From the NCBI RefSeq assembly GCF_033958435.1, contig NC_134167.1, positions 8,080,001 through 8,144,000 on the forward strand: DNA of 64,000 bases, written 5' to 3'. A program made the translations under genes and the position numbers. Each line of letters opens with the position of its first letter. Position 1 is the first letter of the stretch. A model generated the notes under the pieces. The model did not search any database. It was not told where the DNA came from and saw nothing but the letters and a program-made list of their open reading frames with translations. Shown here piece after piece: positions 1-9,048 of the stretch. Source of the DNA: Carettochelys insculpta. Taxonomy: Eukaryota > Chordata > Testudines > Carettochelyidae.

Positions 1-510
1 GGCCTCCGAGGTGCACCTGGCATGGCAAGCAGAAACCTGCAGCAGCATGTCTCCAAGCCCAGTCTAACCACTGCAGGGGCTAGGGCGTGAGGTTTAGGTG
101 TGAAGTGCTCTGCAGTTGTTTCTGCCCGGGCAGGAGCTGGGTGCACCCCCAGCTGCAACCAGGCTGGTCTCTCTCTGGAGTGTTTATGCCAGGGTGGTGG
201 CTGTTCCAGGCTTTGCCATTTATTTTATGGCCGTGAGCTGGGTGGAGTGGACATGTCCTGTCTGAGCCTAGAACCTCCCAGCCCTCCTGTGTTGTATGAA
301 CAGAGCCATTCCCAACACCCTCAGCATGTCAATGCTGGGAATTGGGGGTCAGCCAGGGAATGAGATCAGGGGCTGGCTGGCTTGCAAAATGAGACCTCCT
401 TGGCTCCCCAGTGCACAGGGGGCCACATGAATATACTGCTGCGTGGCTGGGTTAGTGCCCCGGCTGCTGTGGGGCAACCAGTGCAGTCTCTCCCATTTGT
501 GTTGGTGCAG

Positions 511-663
511 GATGCTCTGCTGCAGGCCCCAGTCCCTGCTGGGAAGGAAGACGAGACCAGAGTTGCTCCCCAAGCTGCATTAAGATCAACCCCAGAGCCA
601 GGCTCCAGCAGCAACGCAAACAGTGGGAGCAAATACCAGTATTTGGATGTCGGGCTCGGACAG
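511..663 (+). CDS. DDHD2: DDHD2 exon before the DDHD domain
   Basis: This exon encodes a low-conservation linker ending in [25 protein letters not shown] sequence; human DDHD2 has a similar SSSN...YLDVGIGQ stretch. It is followed by the donor gtaaca and ends in phase 0. The acceptor is taken as the gtgcag at 505-510 after a pyrimidine-rich run. A second in-frame AG at 524-525 would shorten the exon by five codons. Confidence 0.8.
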
Positions 664-3600
664 GTAACAACTCGGGGCCTGGTAGTCAAGAAATGTGTTA
701 CTCAGACTAATGGACTCCAGACCAGCAGAGCTCAGGGTGGGCAGGGAGCAGGGTTGTCAACTGGGGATCACTTTACTGTGCTAGACATAGAAGTTGACTG
801 CTGATACACAATTTTAGCTGTGCCAATTGCGTAGCTAAAAATCCATTTATCTGTGGTCAGTTTCCACGTCTGCCCACAGGGCAGAAGGTCGATGGGAGCA
901 TTTTTCCTGTCAACCTTCCTTATTCCTCGCCTCTCGGGAGGAGTACGGGGTCAACATTGACCCCTGGGAACATCATTTTGCACGTGCAAAATGAAACCCT
1001 GAAGCTCAAACCTTAGCAGCTCGATCTTGCACTGCAGTGTGGCTCTAGCCCAGGTGTGTGATTCTGAGAGCTGAGCTAGTGCCAGGGTGATTACCACATC
1101 CCAGACCACTGTCCCCTTCTCTTCCTGAGCCTCACAGGCAGCGTATTGGCCTCAGCTGCCTGTAGACGATCTCATCTGGAGACTCTAGTAAGTAGCTCAA
1201 TACTGGGTCCCGGTTGAGATGCACCCCGTGCAGGGTGTCATTAGCCTGGTGCCTCTTGAGTGGTGTCTAGGCTTGGCACTGACTAGAGTGCAGCCCTCTC
1301 CTGGCCCTTGTTTAGAACTCTGCCCTATTCACACCTCTGTGCACACGTTTGCTTTAAGGATGGATACAGCTGAGACTTTGCACTCACTCCAGGCTCATGT
1401 GTGATCTCCTCAACTGACTGGCTGAGGAAGGGTGGGCTAACACACTGACCAGGACGCAGGAGAGCTGGGCTGTTTCTGGCTCTGCCGTGGGGCTGTTGGA
1501 TGACCTTGGCCAAGTCCTTCCTGGTGCCCTGACACTTCAGGGTGTGGACAGCACAGTGGGGCCCCAATCTCTGGTGGAACCCCTAGGTGCTACTTTGCTG
1601 CATGCAATGTCCTTACCACATGGATATCTATCGTTTTGCCTGACCATGCCAGGAACATCAGCATGGAGTCACTTCTAAATGCTTTTGTTGTCTTATCTCT
1701 GGTAGGTCTCAGCAAATTACCCTCAGCTGATCTATAAACCCCGTATCTTCTTTGCTTTCGGGTCTCCCATTGGGATGTTTCTCACTGTGCGAGGTGTGAA
1801 AAGGATTGATCCAAACTACAGCCTTCCGACCTGCAAAGGCTTCTTCAATATCTTCCATCCTGTATGTATGATCAAGACATGTAATTCTCTAATGCTCACA
1901 GGCAAGAGCTTATAGCGGGCTGTCAAACTCTGACCAGCTCAAATGACATACCCGTGTCCTCTCTGCTCTCCTGTACTGCGGAAGAGCAACTAATGAGGAC
2001 TTGAGATGTCAGTTCAATGCACAGGGGCTAAGAGATGAGCGTCTCCATTCTGCGTTAGAACAAGCCGCTTTAATAGCGTGTCCGCAATTTCTGCCTCATG
2101 GTGGGTGGCACCCAGGCTGGGACAGGGCTCATGTGCGTGTACAGCCAATCACTGCTGCTGGTCTCCTTTTGTGCAGTTTGACCCGGTGGCATACAGGATT
2201 GAACCCATGATTGTTCCAGACCTGGAGTTCGAGCCCATGCTGCTCCCTCATCACAAGGGCAGAAAGAGGATGCACTTAGGTAAAGCACAGAGCAGGCTTT
2301 CTGCCAGGGTCACCTTCCCTGTCTCCAGGCCATTCCGTGACACTGTTGCTTCATGCAAGATGTTTCTGCTCTGCAGCCTCATCTCAGGCACCTGTGTGTT
2401 TCAGAACTGAAGGAGGGCCTGACGCGCATGGGGATGGATCTCAAGAACAATCTCCTGGGCTCCCTGAGGATAGCCTGGCAGTCTTTCACCAGAGCGCCAC
2501 CGCTGGCTGTGGAGGCAGCAGCCACAGCAGATACTCAAAGTGAAGCTGAAACCAGTGTGGAGAAACAGATAGGTGGGTGCAGAAATGAGAAGGGAAGAAC
2601 TGTTTTCTGACTCCAGGCAGGGAACGAGCCCTAGTTCAACACTGATAGTTCTCCTAGTGGGGGAAGGAAACCAGGATATGAATGAATTGGTCCAGAGCAA
2701 CCTGGATACCTACTCCTGGGTTCTCCTTGTTGCCTTGGTCTTGCCATTCTCAAATCTTAGCCACCCATTGTGCCTAATGATAGACGCCCTTTATGCAAGG
2801 AGCATGCACTCCCTTTTTTTCATAGAATCCTAGGGCTGGAAGGGACCTCAGGAGGTCATTGAATCCAGCCCCCTGCCCAAAGCAGGATCAACCCCAACTA
2901 AATCATCCCTGGAAGGACTGTGTCAAGATGGGACTTAAAAACCTCTAGGGATGGAGAATACTACCTGCAGGAGGGGGAAGGTCTGGTGCCTGGGGCACAG
3001 AATCCCACTGTGTGAGGAGGCTGCCTTTTTATGCCAGCAATCTCCTCCCTGGAGTGTCCTTTTGCAATGTGCAGCTTGGGTTACGCTTCCCGAGGAACAG
3101 AGATTGTGTATTAAAAGTGTGCAGCACTGTGAGGTCTGCTTCTCACACAACTGCCTTACCCCTAAGTCCTGTTCACTGCTCTTAAAGTAGAACTGACGCC
3201 CTGGATTTGAGTGCTGTTCGTGCTGCTGCTGAATCCTGTTTTGCTTAAGTCCATTCAGATGAGAAGCCCGAAGAACCTTCTGCTATGGGGAAGGAAGACA
3301 CTTCCCCAATTAATGTGGGAATGCTGAATGGAGGCCATCGGATTGACTATGTCTTGCAAGAGAAGCCTATAGAGAGTTTTAATGAATATTTATTTGCACT
3401 ACAAGGCCACCTCTGCTACTGGTGAGGATCTCCTAAACCTACTGTTTCCTAACTCTCCATTAGGTGCTGTCTTACTCTTGTAATTTGCACCTTTTGAAGT
3501 TGGCATGGTGCGTAAGCGAGTAAATCCCAGGCACTTACAAAGCCTGGAGTAGCCCATGTCTCAGCAAGGAAGGGGTTACCATGCACTCTCTCTAAGAATG

Positions 3601-3729
3601 TTAACTGGGGTGTGGGTGCCCAGAATTCTAACATGCCTCTCTTCTAGGGAGTCGGAAGATACTGTTCTCTTGATTCTGAAAGAGATCTACCAAACAGAGG
3701 GCATTACGCTAGATCAGCCTCTCCAATGA
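511..3729 (+). CDS. DDHD2: DDHD2, C-terminal part: six 3' coding exons
   Basis: The six exons are 511-663, 1706-1861, 2177-2279, 2405-2572, 3250-3421 and 3648-3729. They join in frame to 277 residues plus a stop and cover the C-terminal DDHD domain of DDHD2, an intracellular PA-PLA1-family phospholipase A1 and triacylglycerol lipase. Recognisable segments are YLDVGLGQ just before the domain, [74 protein letters not shown] and the end LDQPLQ, all very close to human DDHD2 as I remember it. The catalytic serine, WWE and SAM regions lie upstream of the window. All donors are GT and all acceptors AG. Gene order with PLPP5 and NSD3 supports DDHD2 rather than DDHD1 or SEC23IP. The exact start of the first exon is the least certain boundary. 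Confidence 0.95.
808..1050. repeat. probable interspersed repeat (unclassified)
   Basis: The segment from 'gtgccaattgcgtagc' through 'gggcagaaggtcgatggga' and the inverted pair near 950-965 (ggggtcaacattgacccc) resemble a repeat commonly seen in reptile introns. I cannot name the family or its ends from sequence alone. Confidence 0.35.
1455..1540 (+). repeat. MIR/CORE-SINE-like fragment
   Basis: The phrases 'gagctgggctgtttctggct', 'ctctgccgtggggctgttgg' and 'tgaccttggccaagtccttc' follow the order of the MIR core consensus (caggagacctgggttc, ...ctctgcca..., tgaccttgggcaagtcac). It is an old, diverged copy. Confidence 0.55.
1706..1861 (+). CDS. DDHD2: DDHD2 exon, start of DDHD domain
   Basis: The exon has 52 codons, phase 0 at both ends. 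It contains [16 protein letters not shown] and [11 protein letters not shown]. The acceptor is ctctggtag and the donor gtatgt. The Phe-Gly-Ser-Pro segment is the core strand-turn of the DDHD domain. Confidence 0.95.
2177..2279 (+). CDS. DDHD2: DDHD2 exon, [10 protein letters not shown] segment
   Basis: The exon starts after tttgtgcag and encodes [19 protein letters not shown] followed by [11 protein letters not shown]. The Asp of FDPVAYR and the adjacent His pair are candidate members of the metal-binding residues that name the domain (inferred). It ends in phase 1 before gtaaag. Confidence 0.95.
2405..2572 (+). CDS. DDHD2: DDHD2 exon, linker within DDHD domain
   Basis: The exon starts after tgtttcag and completes a Glu codon. 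It encodes [19 protein letters not shown], then a variable Ala/Glu-rich linker ending EKQ. The linker is the least conserved part of the domain in the family. The donor is gtgggt, phase 1. Confidence 0.92.
2821..2962 (-). mobile_element. CR1 LINE 3'-end fragment
   Basis: On the plus strand it starts catagaatcctagggctgg and continues gaagggacctcaggaggtca, which is the reverse complement of the CR1 3' terminus (which ends in ATTCTATG repeats). The continuation 'ttaaaaacctctagggatgg' also matches the sauropsid CR1 tail. It lies in the DDHD2 intron 2573-3249. Confidence 0.85.
3250..3421 (+). CDS. DDHD2: DDHD2 exon, [10 protein letters not shown] segment
   Basis: The exon encodes an acidic linker, then [20 protein letters not shown] and [17 protein letters not shown]. 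Two in-frame acceptors, ending at 3249 and 3258, differ by nine bases (VHS). The donor is gtgagg after 3421, which splits the Trp codon. Confidence 0.93.
3648..3729 (+). CDS. DDHD2: DDHD2 last coding exon with stop
   Basis: The acceptor is cttctag. The exon encodes [20 protein letters not shown] and ends LDQPLQ followed by TGA at 3727-3729. The end matches the human C-terminus in sequence and position. Confidence 0.96.
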
Positions 3730-6700
3730 AGTCAGGTGGAGCAGCTTTCCTGTTCTGATGACTTGATGTAAGTTACCTTGTCTCTGTGGGACCCCTCATG
3801 GTGAAACTGAGAGCCACTGACCTGATTACTATAAAACAACTTCTTGCTTCATTTGGGAATGGGATATTAAGGATATAGCTATCTTTGCTAGGACCATCCC
3901 GTTTTACAGCACTGGGCCTTAGACAAGATGCAAAGCTACTGCCAGGTTATGAATGTTCCCAAGGGATGTAACTGAAACTGAAGGAACTTTTATAATCTGA
4001 CCCCTTAGCCTTCATGCTCATCACTCTGCTCTGACAGTGATCAGCTTGCGCTTTACTCTCCCACATGGCCAATTTCACTGTGTCTAGTCAAATTCAGTCT
4101 TATAGGTTAAAGCTCTGACTCCTCCAAGCCACAGCTCAGAGCATTTCATTCCATCAGCCTCTCCTGTGAAGTGAGTGTTGCCTCAAGGCCAGCCCACAAC
4201 ATGTGGTTGAGCTAAAGGATGTCATTCGAAAGATACAACCTTGGTTTAAAGACACCCAAGGAAAGAGGCTGCATCACCTTCTTGGAGAAGCTGTTCCCAT
4301 CAATGAACTCTTGCTGCGTTGATTTTTTAAATGGACCTTCTGTTTTGAATGGGCCTAGTCTCAGCTAGCAGATCTTGTTATGCTATAATCTATTTTACAC
4401 TACCCACTAGTGAAAACTGTCATCTCCCGAGGCAGGTGCTTGTGACTTGATCAGTCTGCCTCTTCACCGTGTCTGTGATTAAGCTACATGGACTGCACTC
4501 AGTATAAGATGCTTTCCCCTTAAGTCACTCTTAAGATGCTTCTCTGAACACTCCCAGTTTTTCAGCCTCCTTTTTAAAGTGTGCACACCACAGCTAGCAC
4601 GAATATCCAGTATGGGTCTCATCCATGCTGCAGAGAGAGAACTACCTCCCTAGGAACAGATACCAAAGAGTTAGAGAATGTCCCTGGGCTTGCTTTCCTT
4701 CCTCTAATTCCATAATTTACACAGGACAAACTTAGTACTGGATGACCACTACCGCAGACTGAAATTCCTTGTTTGCTATGAAACAACTGTCCCCTGACTA
4801 AATGTGCTGCTCCTTGGCAGTCTAATGGCACTTGGGGTGCTGGCAGCTTTGTGATGTGGACTCCTGCACATTAAGAAATGACCCAAAATCTGCCAGATGC
4901 TAATAGCTTATGTGGGATTGGTCTCACCTTGATGAGAAATCCCTTGTCTTATAGTAAACCCCTTGTGCTTCCAGGGTGTAATGCTGCATAAGCCCTGCTG
5001 CCTTGTAAGCTGTGTGCTCTTTCCTGTTGCTTTCCTAGATGCACACCTATTGACTGCTCACCTGGAAAACCTGGAATTTTCTCTTTGCCTTCCTGTCCTC
5101 TGCGCTACTGTATCCTGCATGTTGCTTCCCACGTACCTGCTGCTGCCTGGAGCACTGGGAGACTTTTCTTATTTGGTGGGGTGGGGGGAAGGTGGGAATC
5201 AAGGCAAAACACACTTCTGTTAAAGTACCCACTATGGATTTGCCCATGCCCATTGTGATGCCCAGGGGATTGTTCACTCCAACACCATTCATCAGACAAG
5301 TCCGACTGTCTCGTAAGTTCCAATACTAGCTCTCCCACATATAACGACAGAAGAGAGGGGGTTGTGATCTGCTACTGGAGATTTTAGAGCCTCCTCCTGC
5401 CTGCTGGTCAGTGAGCAAAGGTGTTGCTTGTGAACAATGCCTCCAGGACCCTGAGTGAGCAAAGAGGGGGAGGAGGCCTACTAAGCCAAGCCATTTTGAT
5501 TTTCTTAAACGACTGTCTCTATGCTGCATGCTCAGTGCTGCTAGACAGCATCCTACCCTCAGCCTGAAGGCATTATATACCTAACTGCCTGTCTGCTGCT
5601 TTACAAAGAGGGCATGTTAGTAATAGTGTCACAGCCCCACCTGCACGGTCCTATATGCTAAAGCTCCCCTAAGATTCACCAGCTCAACCACATGTGCAGA
5701 ATTATGTTGCCAAGGGCAGTCATTAAGACTCGTATTTCCTGTTGGTGTCCCCTCACATTGCTGTGCTCTCAGCGTGGGAGTGGGGAAGGTGTGACGGAAG
5801 CTGGTGTGAATTGGTCTCCTCGCTTTTCCCCAGCTGAAGTCATGATGGGTGTTTCCATTGGATCATGGAGATGTCTGTTTGCTGCTTATTAAGAGAACCA
5901 GCCCAATGCATAGGAGTAAACCTGAGTATGGCTTTGGCTGACTTCAAGCTGCCTAGCCCACTGCAGTATATTTCTAACAAACCCAGAGCCCTGTGCTATG
6001 TGAGACTGGCACATCAAGGGGGGCGGGGGTGAACCCTGGATTCTGGCTCTAATTCCATTCTCCTTTCACAGGCAAACCCCCTCTGCACTAGGAGTGGGAT
6101 CTGTCCAAGGAAGATGGGCTTACTCCTCTAATTGCAGCATGAAAAGCTGTGCAGGAACTGCAGCAAGGGGCTGAGGCCAGACCAACTACAAGTCCAGTTC
6201 CTTAGCGAGCACTAAATCTGGATTCAGTTGAGACCTCATTAGGAGACCAAAGACCTGCACTCAAGCATGGATGCATAGCTCCGGTGGTGTATGCTTTCTG
6301 TGCAATAGCGAACAAAACACTCGTTCCCCACTCCCATTTCTTACCACTAAGGGCACTATCAACCAAACAGGTGCTATGACATGAGACCCAAGTTCACAAA
6401 AGGTCGCTGACCCAACTGGGGAAACTAGCACCCTTTTGCAAAGAGCCTTGGCTTATGCTGCATTAACCTGTGGGGCAGGCACTAAAGTGATAAATCCCTT
6501 CAGCCAAAGATGTACAGGGTAAACAACTGACTTGATCAACCTGTCAGTGTAGGTGTGTTCCCATGAGCAAGGGACAGCAGTGAGGGAGTAGTGTCACTGG
6601 GCTGGGATCTGGGAGTGATCACAACCATGTTCCTCCTCCTGTTGATGTTGCTCTGTACAGTGCAATCGGCTTGTTTCCTTCCTTCTGTGTATTATTTGCA

Positions 6701-6970
6701 CTATTTAAATGCATTTTGTATTCCCTCCCCCCCCTCCAAAATAACTAAGAGAAGCTGTACTCACACCTGACTCTGGGCAGGGATGTTCTGCGCAGCTAGA
6801 TTCCTGGATTACTATAGAAGCTCCTGGAGGTATGTAAGAAGGAACTGCATTTAACAAGATGCACAGTCATGAGCAGATCTTCAAGTTATGCACTTTGTGT
6901 AAAATATTTAAATAAGTTTAAGATTATTGTTTAATGTCTTTCCAGTCAATACAAAAGTAAATCTATGGCT
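3730..6970 (+). other. DDHD2: DDHD2 probable 3' UTR
   Basis: This stretch after the DDHD2 stop is of ordinary composition with no convincing exon. The best termination signal is an AATACA variant hexamer at 6948-6953, with a GT-rich stretch (gtggttgtgttttt) about 25 bases later. No canonical AATAAA was seen nearby, so the UTR may end earlier. Confidence 0.55.
6948..6953 (+). promoter_or_regulatory. candidate DDHD2 poly(A) signal (AATACA variant)
   Basis: A variant hexamer followed by a downstream GT-rich element at about 6970-6990. Weak evidence on its own; chosen because nothing better lies between the stop codon and the convergent PLPP5 tail. Confidence 0.35.
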
Positions 6971-7700
6971 GCAGTGGTTGTGTTTTTGAGGGGCATAGGA
7001 GTGAGAGAACCTGTTGTTTTGGGATCTACCCTCCTGCCAGAGAGAAGCAGTTGTCATAATTCCCAGCAGCTGCCCTTGAGGCTACTCTAGTAGACAGGCA
7101 TTACAGAAGAGTACAGAGGTAAGCAGTAGCACCTCCTTGTGCAGGGAGAGCTGCTGCTAAAATAAGGACATTTACTGCTTGGAGAAGAGTTTCAACACCA
7201 CCTATGATTCAGCCTCCTGTTCTCATATTGCCTCAGTCATTGAGAGCAGAGAACATGAAACAAAGAGGCCCAGGTCTAAAAGTGTTCTAGCTCACCTTAT
7301 GTCCAACAGCTATGTATGAAACAGTCACTAATAGCCTCCATGCTGCCTGCTCACCTCCACTCAGGCCAAAGCTGGGGCTTTTGAAGGCTACCTTAAAGAA
7401 ATTACTGCTGCTTCTCTTTTATGGCTAAATTGCAGACCACTGGAGCCCTAAGTGGTAGAACATGCCCTGTGTCAGAATACGCTCGCTTTACCACTCACTC
7501 TTTCAACAGTTCTGAAGACACAAACGGCATTTGCTACTGACTGTTGTCTCTCCTTGTTACTTGTGTACACTGCCACTGCGGAGGGATGAAAAAACACCCA
7601 TGCCTAGAATTGCCAATAATGGACTGACAAAACTGACCTACTTTATATGACATGCAGAAAGACTGATGATGTTCTTTAGTGCCAGTAGTAATACAACTCA
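6971..7700. other. intergenic spacer between convergent DDHD2 and PLPP5
   Basis: About 0.7 kb between the candidate ends of two genes pointing at each other. I see no gene, tRNA or clear repeat in it. Confidence 0.5.
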
Positions 7701-7704
7701 TTTC

Positions 7705-8878
7705 AGCAAATTAAAACCAGCTTTTTATTGGACATTAAAAACCTCAGTAACTGACAACATGACCCAGGTACAAATGCTGCTTTTCCTTCCCCCCTGCTCC
7801 TATGACAACCTCACTAAGACTGAGCCCTGGCCTCTGAGTGCTCTGTTCTTCACAGGCCTCAGCTGGGCACAATCAACAGTTCCAATCCTTACAGTTTTTC
7901 CTAGGAAACAGGAATGCAAATCACTCCATTGGTCCACAAGGAAACATCCTTCATAGAAAGATGTAGTGTCCTTTTACAGTTACAGATGGAGCAACACATC
8001 CCCCCTACAAAGCAGGGAGCTCCTGGATGGTGCTATACAGACAGACATCATCTCTTCCCTGCTGCTTCCAGGAACTGCATGCAAAACACCACAGCACCTC
8101 CCTCCCCCCGAACCCAATTCAAAATCAACAACATTGGGACTATGAGCACCAACTCCCTGGCACAACAGTGCTGACGTTGGCCTTTCCGAGGAGGATGTGG
8201 GAACACAGGAGCTGGTTAAGACTGACCAGAGTGATGAGGGTCCAGCCCAGCTTCCTCTGAGTGACTGAGGACAGGGTTCTGGAAGGGAATGTATTTACAA
8301 ACGGGGGAGATTCCAAACCCAGCCCAGCTCCCACTCAGCTGGACCCCACTGGAGGACAGCTGCTTCAGCAAAGCCATGTTTACTGGGCCCACGCTGCAGC
8401 ATGAGCCAAGCAGGTGGTAGTGGTAAAGGCCTAGGGTAAATGCTGTGTGCCTGCAACACAGCATGGAGAGGCAGGGACTGTCGCAAGCCAGCAGCTCTTG
8501 CTGTGTGCACGCTGTCCTTTCCTGGAGGAGTGAAGGGACTTCCCTGGGCATAACTACAGGGTTTCCACCACACCCCCACTCACAGGAAGTTGTTATTGCC
8601 AGCTTGCTCCCCTCTCTCCTACAGGCAGGAGTCTAGTCACTGTGCAGTTCCTGCAGAGGGTGTGCAATGCAGCCTTGCTGAGCAGGCCCCCTTACTACAT
8701 TTGCAGGGGCAGCAAGTCTTGTCCAGCTATTGGCTGCATGCTCTTGGGTTTACTCATCCACACTGAGACCAAGGCTCGCTGCCTGGCAGGCAGAGCCTTT
8801 ATCCCTTCCCTGGGCTATGGGCCGAGGAGTGGAAGGAGTTACCCCCGGGGGCCACCCCCAGCAAAATGGCTCCCATCA
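7705..8878 (-). other. PLPP5: PLPP5 3' UTR
   Basis: Sequence between the PLPP5 stop codon (8879-8881) and the AATAAA at 7724-7729. No competing exon or repeat was recognised. The open frames here lack homology and splice context. Confidence 0.65.
7724..7729 (-). promoter_or_regulatory. PLPP5: PLPP5 poly(A) signal (AATAAA)
   Basis: TTTATT on the plus strand reads AATAAA on the minus strand, about 1.15 kb downstream of the PLPP5 stop and before the convergent DDHD2 tail. Confidence 0.65.
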
Positions 8879-9048
8879 TTATACTTCCAGGCGGAAGCTG
8901 GAGCTGGCCCACTTTTGCTCCTGAGCTGGCACTGGTTTGGATTTACACTGCAATGGTGTGTGGCACTCTGGGTCACTCAGGGGTGGGTAGTGCTGCCTGT
9001 AGCACAGGTACGCCAATGTGAAACCAAGCGCCGAGCCAACCAGCACAT
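8879..9048 (-). CDS. PLPP5: PLPP5 coding exon 7 with stop
   Basis: It starts with [20 protein letters not shown] and [10 protein letters not shown], which is family-like, and ends in a divergent tail (SSSFRLEV) with TAA at 8881-8879. The human tail (ending in CFDI) is not recognisable, so the last 30 residues are lineage-specific or a different splice end. Confidence 0.93.

Larger units (their letters stand above)
664..1705 (+). other. DDHD2 intron with old repeats
   Basis: This 1.04-kb intron has a GT donor at 664 and an AG ending at 1705. I find no exon inside it. It holds a probable interspersed repeat at about 808-1050 and a MIR-like SINE piece at about 1455-1540. Confidence 0.75.

Noticed and set aside
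382..804. 140-codon open frame on the plus strand
   Set aside because: Only 511-663 is a DDHD2 exon; the rest runs through its acceptor and donor into intron sequence.
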